From: Clostridiales bacterium
Lineage (GTDB): Bacteria > Bacillota > Clostridia > TANB77 > CAG-508
Length of the DNA: 64,000 nt
Assembly (NCBI GenBank): GCA_019417465.1
Contig: DXVF01000003.1
Coordinates: forward strand, 118,025-182,024
Direction of reading: 5' to 3'
Below the pieces are notes generated by a model. It saw only the letters and a list, made by a program, of their open reading frames with translations, searched no databases and was not told the origin of the DNA. Of this stretch, positions 56,779 to 64,000 are shown in pieces. The position numbers and the translations under genes are program-made. Positions within the stretch are counted from its first letter, which is position 1; each line of letters opens with the position of its first letter.

Positions 56779-57117
56779 ATGAAGACAAAAAATTCTGAAC
56801 AAAATATACAATATGGCAAAAAGTTAAAAAAAGCACGAGAATCTTTAGGTCTAACTCAAGAAAAAGTTGCTGAATATTTAGGATTAGGGCCTAGATATAT
56901 TAGTGATATAGAACGTAATAAAACAAAAGGAAGTATTGATACTTTAGTAAAACTATGTAATATTTATAATATTACTCCTAACGATTTATTAAGCGAATAT
57001 ATATACTTTAATGTTGAAACATGTAACATTGAATTATCTGCATTTTATTCACTAAACAAAGAACATCAAAATGTCATATTGGATTTAATAAAATATTTTA
57101 ATCAAAAGCAAAATTAA
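56779..57117 (+). CDS. Xre-family transcription regulator
   Basis: 112 residues. An N-terminal helix-turn-helix of the Cro/C1 type (GKKLKKARESLGLTQEKVAEYLGLGPRYISDIERNKTKGSIDTL) occupies about residues 14-65. The C-terminal half has no named domain. Often controls mobile or phage-like genes. RBS TAGGTGAT. A -10-like TATAAT is 25 bases upstream, but no clear -35. Which gene it controls is unknown; the neighbours are the membrane-peptide gene and the unknown cluster. Confidence 0.9.
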   Translation: MKTKNSEQNIQYGKKLKKARESLGLTQEKVAEYLGLGPRYISDIERNKTKGSIDTLVKLCNIYNITPNDLLSEYIYFNVETCNIELSAFYSLNKEHQNVILDLIKYFNQKQN

Positions 57118-57122
57118 AATCA

Positions 57123-57160
57123 AATACTGCTAGATTACAATTCTCTAGCAGTATTAATTT
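57123..57160 (+). terminator. Terminator after the Xre gene
   Basis: AATACTGCTAG and CTAGCAGTATT stem, followed by a T-rich tract on the plus strand. Confidence 0.75.
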
Positions 57161-57445
57161 TAAATTTTTTCCTCATAAATTATATATGTAACATATAAAT
57201 TTTTTCTATACATTTACATTTTCTCTAGAATAATTTTGACTCCATCACTAAATCTATGCTTTATAGAATTTTTCATTATAATAAATTTTCGCATAGTTCT
57301 TTATATTTTATTTTAGTATTTTTATACAAAATAAGATATCTGATTTTTACTTTCAAATATCTTTTTTCTAATTAATTATTATTTACAAACATTATTTCTT
57401 TCACAATATTGTAATATTAATAAATTTGCACGACTATAAATTATA
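57161..57445. other. AT-rich spacer with no gene
   Basis: Very AT-rich, no plausible ORF or RNA. AGATATCTG and CAAATATCTT form a weak inverted pair near 57350. Otherwise I see nothing. Confidence 0.5.
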
Positions 57446-58237
57446 TTAAAATCTATGATAAAAATAATATATATCTTTCGTATCACAATTTATAAAAGCA
57501 AAAGAGAAAGCATCATCTTCATTTATTGTACCACATTGTATTTTCAAAAATCTGGCATTTTCATCATATTTATCAACAAATTCATCTAATGGTGTACTTA
57601 AATAAAGTAATTGATTATCATCAGTTTTTTCTTCTGTAATTAATTCTTGTTTATTCATACCTTCTATACAAAAAATAACAAAATCTTTATCTAAATTATT
57701 ATACTCTACATAAATTTCCTTCAATTTATTTATTATACTATTTTTATGATTCTCAAACCAATTATACGTATCAATATATGTTTTTTCATTTTCTTTATTA
57801 TTATCTAGTATCAATAATTGAGGTATATTATCAATTATTGTTTTACTTACTATTGTGCTTTTTTCAGTATGTCTTTCATTGTTTTCAAATAATTCATTAT
57901 CATCTCCTACTATAAATTTTATTTTAGGTTTTTTCGTCATCAAACCTACATCTAGGCCTACCTTAACAAAAATACTTTTGCATGCCTTTGAGATATTAAT
58001 TTTTTTATTATCTGACATTCCCCACATCTTAATTTTTAATAAAACCTCTCCGTAGGTAACCCTGGTTGTAAAATTTTGTCCGTTTTTCAACTTTGCAATT
58101 TTATTATCATTTATATAAATTTCCATAGGAACAAGCGCTGCTTCTATATCTTTTTCTCTTTCTATATTTAAAACCACCTCATAATTTTCAGTTGCTTTTT
58201 GATTATTTAAATCTTTTTTTCTACTAAATAACCCCAT
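57446..58237 (-). CDS. Hypothetical protein, 263 residues
   Basis: Not recognised. No signal peptide. The N-terminal 100 residues (AALVPMEIYINDNKIAKLKNGQ) look like a small beta-sandwich resembling PEGA-like domains. The rest is acidic and ends FAFINCDTKDIYYFYHRF. RBS AAAGGGGAAG precedes. It is the last of four unknown genes that follow the HEPN gene in one direction with small gaps, and may share a transcript. No CGG in frame. Confidence 0.65.
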   Translation of the reverse strand: MGLFSRKKDLNNQKATENYEVVLNIEREKDIEAALVPMEIYINDNKIAKLKNGQNFTTRVTYGEVLLKIKMWGMSDNKKINISKACKSIFVKVGLDVGLMTKKPKIKFIVGDDNELFENNERHTEKSTIVSKTIIDNIPQLLILDNNKENEKTYIDTYNWFENHKNSIINKLKEIYVEYNNLDKDFVIFCIEGMNKQELITEEKTDDNQLLYLSTPLDEFVDKYDENARFLKIQCGTINEDDAFSFAFINCDTKDIYYFYHRF

Positions 58238-58251
58238 AAATATCTTCCCCT

Positions 58252-58599
58252 TTAATAAAATATTACTCTTACTATTTCTTCTATAATGTCTTTTCCTTTT
58301 ATAAGCCCACCTTTCGTATGTATTAAATAATAAATATCTTTATTTTTAGTTGGTATCGGAATTCTTTCAAAATTATTGCCTATGCTTATGAACATAATTT
58401 CTTTTACATCGTCACTTATTTCAATAATACAAGTACTATTATTTTTTATTTCATTTGAAAGCTCTGCCAATAAATCTTCATCTTGCCAATGACCTGTCTT
58501 TAGTGCTTCATACTTTCTCCATTGTTTATCCGTTAATATATAGTCTATTGCACCAGAATTATAAAATTTGCTTTTCCTTTTTACTATTATTTTCTTCAT
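58252..58599 (-). CDS. Hypothetical protein, 115 residues
   Basis: Not recognised. It has a Lys-rich N-terminus (KKIIVKRKSKF), TDKQWRKYEALKTGHWQDEDLLAELSNEI, and ends with a strand-rich part. Likely cytosolic. Lies 14 bases before the 263-residue gene, with AAAGGAGA before ATG. Confidence 0.6.
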   Translation of the reverse strand: MKKIIVKRKSKFYNSGAIDYILTDKQWRKYEALKTGHWQDEDLLAELSNEIKNNSTCIIEISDDVKEIMFISIGNNFERIPIPTKNKDIYYLIHTKGGLIKGKDIIEEIVRVIFY

Positions 58600-58618
58600 A
58601 GTTGGTCTCCTTTGTTAT

Positions 58619-58903
58619 TTAGATGCATTTAGATATCATTTTTGTTGGTATATTTTCAAATCTTTCATCATTTAATCCTTTTATAGTTACATAATTATCA
58701 TTATAATTTTGTTCTTCCTTTCTCTGCTTTTTATCATCTTTTAATTGTGTAAGAGATACAATTCCTATAATTTGTAAAAATATTAATGCTACAATACTAA
58801 TAAATGTTAAAAATCCAATACTAAATTTTATACCTACCCATAATAAAATTTCTAAAACTACCATTCCTACAAGCCATATAATAAAATCTTTTAATACATT
58901 CAT
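58619..58903 (-). CDS. Small membrane protein, 94 residues
   Basis: Two hydrophobic helices (about 7-24 and 27-52), then a charged tail (QLKDDKKQRKEEQNYND). Not recognised. Sits inside the unknown cluster with short spacers. Confidence 0.6.
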   Translation of the reverse strand: MNVLKDFIIWLVGMVVLEILLWVGIKFSIGFLTFISIVALIFLQIIGIVSLTQLKDDKKQRKEEQNYNDNYVTIKGLNDERFENIPTKMISKCI

Positions 58904-58940
58904 GTTATTTTCTACCTTACATTTCTATTTTTAAAATTTC

Positions 58941-59681
58941 TTACTTAATACTTCTCTCCAAATCTTTTAATCTTTCAATACTTGAACTTGGAATAACAGC
59001 AAATAATGTATTATCAAATCCATCAAACAAACTTATAAGCTCCAAACCATATTTTCTTAACTCACCAGCTACTATGTTTGCTTCCAATATATCAAATTTA
59101 ATTGTACTATCAAGTCCAATTTTATTTAAGTAATCCGTATATTTTTTTGTCAAACTATCAGCAGATATATCTGATTGATATCCGTTTTGAATCACTAATT
59201 TAACAATAGCATTTGAAAAATCTTGCATTGTAGTATCATTATCTAAATGTACAAGAAATTTGTTATTTTTTAAATCTTCTACCCAACTATCAAAGAATTC
59301 GTAAAATTCTTCTGTTGATGAATCTATTGTAAGATTATTAAACTGGTTTAAACTTTTAATATTGTACTTTGAATTAGATAACATTAGGCTTATATTATTA
59401 TATATCTCAGGATTAGTTTTTCCTTGTACAAAAACCATATCATATCCATCAAAATCTGTAACAATATTATATAATGGACTCAAATCTTGTTCATCCTGTT
59501 GACTTTCTTGTGTTGATTGCTTTTTATTACCAATAATTGCAAGAACTGTTAGTAGTGCTGCTATTACTGCTATTCCAATTATTCCTAGCAATGTATTTAT
59601 CATAAATAGAGCAACTAATCCACCTATGAAAATTAATGTTCCTAAAATAGAAAAAGCAATTATCTTTTTGTTTTTATCCAT
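58941..59681 (-). CDS. Membrane-anchored hypothetical protein, 246 residues
   Basis: Two N-terminal helices (about 6-28 and 29-50) followed by a soluble domain of about 190 residues (YDMVFVQGKTNPEIY, FLVHLDNDTTMQDFSNAI). Not recognised. AAAGGAGAT precedes the start. First of the four-gene unknown run after HEPN. Confidence 0.6.
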   Translation of the reverse strand: MDKNKKIIAFSILGTLIFIGGLVALFMINTLLGIIGIAVIAALLTVLAIIGNKKQSTQESQQDEQDLSPLYNIVTDFDGYDMVFVQGKTNPEIYNNISLMLSNSKYNIKSLNQFNNLTIDSSTEEFYEFFDSWVEDLKNNKFLVHLDNDTTMQDFSNAIVKLVIQNGYQSDISADSLTKKYTDYLNKIGLDSTIKFDILEANIVAGELRKYGLELISLFDGFDNTLFAVIPSSSIERLKDLERSIK

Positions 59682-59757
59682 ATAACCAATCTCCTTTTTA
59701 TTTTCTTAATTTCATTTTATATTTCTTCTCTACTTTTACATTTCTTTTTCCCAGACA

Positions 59758-60213
59758 TTATTTCATTTGGAATAATGCCAAACTTTGAGCATTTAAGAAC
59801 ATCTCCTTTAATTCTGTATGCACATCTATAATATATTCACTAACTAAATCAATTGTCATCTTGGCAGTTTCTATTTGTATTTTACATTCTTCTTTAGTTA
59901 TAATATAAAAATCCACATAATCACTTTTCTCTCTATAAAATCTTGCTTCACTCACCCTTTTCCCTAATTCTCTTGGGAATATATTTTTGCTTATATATTC
60001 TTTATTAAAATATGCTATTACTGAGGAGTGCTTTTTAAAATCTGTCTGTTCTAGAGCTAATACTGCCTTTACTGCATGAAAAATGGAATAATAAGCTCTA
60101 TTACTTGCTCCTTTATACTTATTGTTTTCGTATAAAACTATCGCTTCTTCTAAATTATCTTTTGCTTGCTCTAATCTATAATTTGATAATGTTATAATTT
60201 CTTCATTATACAC
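59758..60213 (-). CDS. HEPN-domain protein
   Basis: 151 residues, PF05168-like HEPN. Seen: LEQAKDNLEEAIVLYENNKYKGASNRAYYSIFHAVKAV, FKKHSSVIAYFNKEYI and SEARFYREKSDYVDF. It ends in RxxSDY instead of the R-x4-6-H of toxic HepT ribonucleases, so RNase activity is uncertain. It overlaps the MNT gene by eight bases, a typical toxin-antitoxin arrangement. Confidence 0.85.
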   Translation of the reverse strand: MYNEEIITLSNYRLEQAKDNLEEAIVLYENNKYKGASNRAYYSIFHAVKAVLALEQTDFKKHSSVIAYFNKEYISKNIFPRELGKRVSEARFYREKSDYVDFYIITKEECKIQIETAKMTIDLVSEYIIDVHTELKEMFLNAQSLALFQMK

Positions 60214-60550
60214 TTAACAACACTCCTTCTTCTTGTATTTTCTTATAAAATGTCATATATTTTAACCTATTATTGTAATTTTCTGTACTTTCTACTATTG
60301 GAGATAATAGTATATCATATTTCAAATCAAAATCATAACTATAATCTAATACTTTCTTTTGGAGTACTTTAATATCATTATCATTTTTATTTACTAAAAT
60401 CATTATATCAATATCACTTATTTCGCCATCGAGATTCTGCTCACCTCTTGCATATGAACCATATAATATAACTTTATTTAATTCATCTCCTATTATTTTT
60501 AAAAGTCCATTTACATATTCTTTTAATATATTTTCCAATATGTTTGGCAT
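60206..60550 (-). CDS. MNT-type nucleotidyltransferase-domain protein
   Basis: 114 residues. The minimal nucleotidyltransferase motif GSYARGEQNLDGEISDIDIMI holds the GSxAxG and DxD. In MntA/HepT modules such proteins AMPylate and silence the HEPN toxin. ATG at 60550 has AAGGAGA ten bases upstream. Forms a coupled pair with the HEPN gene. Confidence 0.87.
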   Translation of the reverse strand: MPNILENILKEYVNGLLKIIGDELNKVILYGSYARGEQNLDGEISDIDIMILVNKNDNDIKVLQKKVLDYSYDFDLKYDILLSPIVESTENYNNRLKYMTFYKKIQEEGVLLSV

Positions 60551-60586
60551 AGCAAAACATCTCCTTTTTGAAATCATTATATATTT

Positions 60587-60614
60587 ATTATATCATATTT
60601 TTCGATTTTAACAA
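60587..60614 (-). promoter_or_regulatory. Promoter of the MNT/HEPN pair
   Basis: -35 TTGTTA (60609-60614), 16-base spacer, -10 TATAAT (60587-60592), 37 bases upstream of the MNT ATG. Confidence 0.65.
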
Positions 60615-60847
60615 TAATTTAAGCAACTTCTTTCAAAACAAATTTTCCTTAACATTATTACTATTTTCTTTATATTTCAATTATAACATTCCATCTCTTT
60701 ATTACAACTTATTTCTAAAAAATTTTTGTTAAATTTGAAAAGCATTGAATATAATAGTAACTTGCCAATCTCCTTACAAATTTCTTAATTCGCATTTTGA
60801 TTTGTTCTATTAACTTATCGTATCAATTGGTTTCTTTCCACTATACA

Positions 60848-62032
60848 TTAGCTTAGTGTATCCATCAATAAAAAATCTTTTAATTTTATATGCTTTATTG
60901 TACTTGTTGAATAATCTATATCATCATTTGTTATAATAATTTTCTGTGATAAATTATCTATGTTAGCAAATGCTGAAAATTCCCTATTATATGCCTTTTC
61001 ATCAGCAACACTATAGGCTACTTGAATATAATATTTCTTATTCTCTTTCTGTGCAAGGAAATCAATTTCTCTACCTTTATCGTTATACACATATATCTTA
61101 TATCCCATATAATCAAGTTCATTATATACTATATTTTCAAGATTATGAGTTAAATCATATCTATTGTCCATACATCTAATTGAATTTAATGCAACATCTT
61201 CATTATATATTTTTAGATAATATGCAAGTTCACTTTTAGTTCTTGTTGAATATTGTTTTATTGTTTCAATTATATATGCTTCTTCCAAATAACTTAAATA
61301 TTTAATAATAGTATTTATTGAACAACTTTCGTGTTTTTGCCTAATATAATCATGAATTGATTTAGCTGAAATTATTCTGCTGTTTGAACGTAAAATAAAA
61401 TTAACTAAATTTTTAAAAAGACCTTCCTTTTGAATATGATATCTATTTATTAGGTCATTTATTACTATTGTATCGTCTAAATCATTCAAATAACGTAGTT
61501 TTGCATCTTCTGAGTCAAACTCAAATCTTTTTGGAAATCCTCCCCAAACTAGATAGTCTGTTACAGAACATTCCTTTCCTAGCTCTTTTGTATACTCCAA
61601 TATTTCTTTATATACGAATGGTCTAACCTTAAACGAAACATACCTTCCACTTAATTCTTTAGTAAATTCTTTTGAAAGTAATTTCGAGTTTGATCCAGTA
61701 ATAAAAACAGAATTATCATATAATCTTAATGTTTTACAAGCATCTTGCCAGCCATCAAGCATCTGAATTTCATCAAGAAAAATATAACATTTTCCACTTT
61801 TTTTATTTTCCTCAATATAAGATAAAAGCTGTTCACTATTAGATATATTTGCTAAAATTCTTTTATCTTCAAAATTTAAATATATTACATTGTCTGTTTT
61901 CTGTTTTATTTCATTTCTTATTTGCTCTAAAATAACTGATTTTCCTGAACGCCTTATTCCAGTTATTATTTTTATTAAATCTGAATCATAAAAATCTCTA
62001 ACTGGATTTATATAATGTTCTCTATAAATCAT
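60848..62032 (-). CDS. DUF4143-type AAA ATPase, copy 2
   Basis: AAA_14/DUF4143 ATPase, about 394 residues. Walker A is TGIRRSGKSVILEQI, Walker B is CYIFLDEIQMLDGWQ, and sensor SVFITGSNSKLLSKEFTKELSGRY. The C-terminal nuclease-like fold has DKGREIDFLAQKENKKYYIQVAYS. The ATG at 62032 is chosen because the promoter -10 lies 19 bases upstream, inside the longer ORF. Role unknown. Confidence 0.9.
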   Translation of the reverse strand: MIYREHYINPVRDFYDSDLIKIITGIRRSGKSVILEQIRNEIKQKTDNVIYLNFEDKRILANISNSEQLLSYIEENKKSGKCYIFLDEIQMLDGWQDACKTLRLYDNSVFITGSNSKLLSKEFTKELSGRYVSFKVRPFVYKEILEYTKELGKECSVTDYLVWGGFPKRFEFDSEDAKLRYLNDLDDTIVINDLINRYHIQKEGLFKNLVNFILRSNSRIISAKSIHDYIRQKHESCSINTIIKYLSYLEEAYIIETIKQYSTRTKSELAYYLKIYNEDVALNSIRCMDNRYDLTHNLENIVYNELDYMGYKIYVYNDKGREIDFLAQKENKKYYIQVAYSVADEKAYNREFSAFANIDNLSQKIIITNDDIDYSTSTIKHIKLKDFLLMDTLS

Positions 62033-62050
62033 ACTTATCACCTCAACAAT

Positions 62051-62092
62051 ATTATAGTGAAAGATTTTCTCTTTGTCAAACAAATCTTTCAG
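62051..62092 (-). promoter_or_regulatory. Consensus promoter and GAAAGATTT operator of ATPase copy 2
   Basis: -35 TTGACA (62074-62079), 17-base spacer, -10 TATAAT (62051-62056). GAAAGATTT and AAATCTTTC flank the -35 as inverted repeats, and a third GAAAGATTT lies further upstream. Confidence 0.8.
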
Positions 62093-62279
62093 TTTAGTGA
62101 AACATTTTTGTTTTTTAAAAAAATCTTTCAAAATTTAACATTATAATACTATTCGTTTTTTTATTATAATTCAATTCATATCACTCAAATTCTATACATT
62201 TCGTTTCTTAATTGCTGATTCTTTTATAGCTTTTTTTAGTTATTTTGAACACAATTTCTTTTACCTTATTACTATTTAC

Positions 62280-62445
62280 TTATTTCTTTATATTTATTAT
62301 TTTCAAATAAGACTATTTCTTGTTCTAGTCTATAATTCGATAAAGTTATAATTTATTCTTTATTCATTTAATAACTTTCCCTTTTCTTGTACTTTTTATA
62401 AAAAACCATATATTTTAATCTATTATGATATCTTAATTATCATCA
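62280..62445 (-). pseudogene. Decayed remnant of a HEPN/MNT junction
   Basis: TCTATAATTCGATAAAGTTA and CATATATTTTAATCTATTAT here match, with many changes, the junction of the intact HEPN/MNT pair near 60170-60270 in the same strand and order. Frames are destroyed. Together with the intact pair it brackets the ATPase gene. Confidence 0.7.
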
Positions 62446-62477
62446 ATTTTAACAATAAATTCTGTTATTTCTAATTT

Positions 62478-63572
62478 TTATTTATTTCTATAATTTGTCT
62501 TACTAAGTTCTGGATAAATAAATTCTATTCCTTCTGTAGTAAATTTCCCTTCTTCTAAATGGTTTTTAAAAAACTCTTCTGATCCCTTTAAAAAGTATTT
62601 ATATTTTATTTTATTATCTATTTCTCCATTACCTATTATTATTGGATCATCCCATGTAGTATCTACTGCATACCAGGCACCATTTAGATACACATAATTC
62701 CATGCATGTTTTTCTGTTTCACCATTTTCATCTGTTCCAGTTCCACAAACTAAAACACATGGTACATCTAATTCATCTAATAAGTATTTAAATGTTTTGG
62801 CATATCCTTCACATACAACTTCTTTTTTTACTAATCCACCATAAATATTTGAATTATTTGTTTTAGTTGTTGTTACATCATATTTTACATTATCTATAAT
62901 CCAATTATGAACATATACTATTTTAGCAAAATCATTATTTGGTATATTTTTTATAATTTCTTGTTTTGCTTTTTTTATTTCGTTCATCGCTAATTCTACT
63001 TCTTCTTTTGAATTAAAACCATCAGCTAAACTGGTTTCATTGTTCTGATTTTGTATATATAATTCATGACTAACTTTTAATCCTTTAGTTATTGTTTTTG
63101 TCATTAAACACATTTTATTAACATTAATATAAAAAACTTCTGGATTATCTAATTTAAAAGCATCCCATGCATCTTGAAAATCTTGATTTAGTTTTTCTTG
63201 TCCACCATCTTCTTTTAATGTATTTTCTAATATTGATGGTAATCTTATACTATATGTACCTGTTTTTAAAATTTCTGTATTGTCTTTAAAAATTCTATAA
63301 ATTACTCTAGCATTAGAACTTAATTGATTATAATAATAATTGTCTAGCTTTCCTTCATATTCACCATCTACATTATTACTTGTTTGACTAATAATCTCTT
63401 GTATTACAGCTTCACTATATATTTCATTTTGTTTTCCTGTTAATCCTAATTCATCAAATCTATAAGAAATATTTTCCACTTGCTTAATCAATTCGTCTTT
63501 ATAATAATATATACCAAATAAACAGCTCACTATTATCAATATAAGTATTAATCTTTTTATAAACTTTTTCAC
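62478..63572 (-). CDS. Secreted or membrane-anchored transglutaminase-like protein
   Basis: 364 residues. N-terminal helix (about 4-24) with Lys/Arg start indicates a signal anchor. The transglutaminase-like (papain-like) core has the catalytic Cys in VVCEGYAKTFKYLLDEL, His in KHAWNYVYL and Asp in VDTTWDDP. Such domains are found in bacterial proteases and cell-surface enzymes; the reaction is not known. It begins with GTG after GGGGAGA. Extended -10 TATAAT with TGG is at 63652-63660. Confidence 0.88.
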   Translation of the reverse strand: MKKFIKRLILILIIVSCLFGIYYYKDELIKQVENISYRFDELGLTGKQNEIYSEAVIQEIISQTSNNVDGEYEGKLDNYYYNQLSSNARVIYRIFKDNTEILKTGTYSIRLPSILENTLKEDGGQEKLNQDFQDAWDAFKLDNPEVFYINVNKMCLMTKTITKGLKVSHELYIQNQNNETSLADGFNSKEEVELAMNEIKKAKQEIIKNIPNNDFAKIVYVHNWIIDNVKYDVTTTKTNNSNIYGGLVKKEVVCEGYAKTFKYLLDELDVPCVLVCGTGTDENGETEKHAWNYVYLNGAWYAVDTTWDDPIIIGNGEIDNKIKYKYFLKGSEEFFKNHLEEGKFTTEGIEFIYPELSKTNYRNK

Positions 63573-63651
63573 ATTCTCCCCTCTTTTCTAATTAATCATC
63601 TTTTAATCTCATAAAGAATTCCATGTAACTGCTCCTATAACATATATTTTT

Positions 63652-63660
63652 ATTATACCA
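63652..63660 (-). promoter_or_regulatory. Extended -10 promoter of the transglutaminase-like gene
   Basis: TGGTATAAT on the minus strand, 80 bases before the GTG start. No clear -35. The spacer to copy D is otherwise plain. Confidence 0.5.
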
Positions 63661-63719
63661 TACTAATTTTTTATAGCATAGATAAATTTATTATTTTTGT
63701 ATGGTTTTTATTACCAAAA

Positions 63720-63942
63720 TTACAATTTCTAAAAAGTACATACTAGCCTGTCTAAGCTTATATATTTATAAATTTAAACTAATCGCCGATGGTACACACT
63801 TAGCTAACTTCTCCTAAACTCCCTGCGTGGCATAAAACCTATTTTTAGCAGCCCTCGACACGCTTCAAGATTAGTTTAAATTTATAAATATATAAGCTTA
63901 GACAGGCGGTAACATTATCACTAAAAAAAATAAAAGAGTAAT
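63720..63942. repeat. Palindromic repeat element, copy D
   Basis: Left arm 63746-63784, right arm 63869-63907, 39 bases each and perfectly inverse. Closest to copy A. Core GCCGATGGTAC, CTGCGTGGCATAAA and ACGCTTCAA. Right flank GCGGTAACATT. Its outer ends are less well preserved than in copies B and C. It lies at the right edge of the window. Confidence 0.85.
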
Positions 63943-64000
63943 ATTGTGTTAATGATAATATAAGAATGTACAAAAAATGGAATTTAATCATGTACAAAAA

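Noticed and set aside
59758..60213. HEPN protein as a confirmed toxic ribonuclease
   Set aside because: The RxxSDY sequence replaces the R-x4-6-H motif of active HepT, so toxicity cannot be assumed.
16..63000. Plus-strand ORFs opposite ribosomal and metabolic genes
   Set aside because: They are antisense shadows of real genes, without RBS, domains or independent terminators.
7522..63942. Palindromic elements as group II introns, CRISPR repeats or rho-independent terminators
   Set aside because: No intron domain V or exon joining, only four dispersed copies without spacers, and a large structured core instead of a small loop with T run.

Overview
AT-rich DNA from a spore-forming low-GC Gram-positive bacterium, most likely an uncultured gut Clostridia relative. 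The evidence is spoVT and spoVG, a Zn-type S14, T-box control of ileS, and the gene order of the S10-spc-alpha ribosomal cluster. No species can be named from this window. Nearly all genes lie on the minus strand; murC, a Xre-type regulator, tRNA-Gln and two small ORFs are on the plus strand.

Layout. (1) 1-7,760: a WG-repeat membrane protein cut by the left edge, tgt, queA and ileS, then a small membrane protein, all behind an ileS-type T-box leader. (2) 7,760-19,430: ftsH, a DUF1189-like protein, a class A PBP with PASTA domain, dprA, folD, dinB, ylmH-like and dxs. (3) 19,670-31,000: a small plus-strand ORF, eno, tRNA-Gln(CTG), a HAD phosphatase, the GGGtGRT protein with its NifU-like partner, the glycolytic run gap-pgk-tpiA-gpmI, and spoVT. 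(4) 31,000-36,000: comFC, recD2, a small GT2-like ORF and a DUF4143-type ATPase. (5) 36,100-53,300: the ribosomal cluster rpsJ to rplQ with secY, adk, map, infA and rpoA; rpmD (L30) is absent. (6) 53,360-56,520: spoVG, murC, a truncated rdgB, an HD hydrolase and a 36-aa membrane peptide gene with a strong promoter. (7) 56,779-63,572: accessory region with a Xre regulator, four unknown proteins behind a HEPN/MNT pair, a second DUF4143-type ATPase, a decayed HEPN/MNT copy and a transglutaminase-like protein.

Most striking result. Eight complete genes (tgt, ftsH, dprA, dinB, gap, recD2, secY and a small membrane protein) and the left-edge gene are each broken by one-base insertions, 12 in all. 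Every insertion is a C placed exactly before a glycine codon (GGN), which creates an in-frame CGG codon. Skipping that C restores a protein of normal family length in every complete gene of a recognised family, with a family-conserved Gly at many of the sites. In a hand scan of all recognised genes I found no in-frame CGG anywhere else, although CGG occurs out of frame about 45-50 times. This suggests that CGG is not read as Arg here and that the ribosome shifts +1 to read GGN as Gly, or reads CGGN as a four-base Gly codon. The genes include essential ones (secY, ftsH, gap), so simple decay is unlikely. Systematic sequence error must still be excluded.

Second striking result. Four copies of a 220-240 bp element carry about 40-bp near-perfect inverted arms. 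The arms differ in sequence from copy to copy but stay complementary, and they flank a conserved core (around 7522, 21331, 41437 and 63720). All four lie in the same orientation in intergenic DNA. The family is either a structured RNA or a small mobile palindromic element; I do not recognise it.
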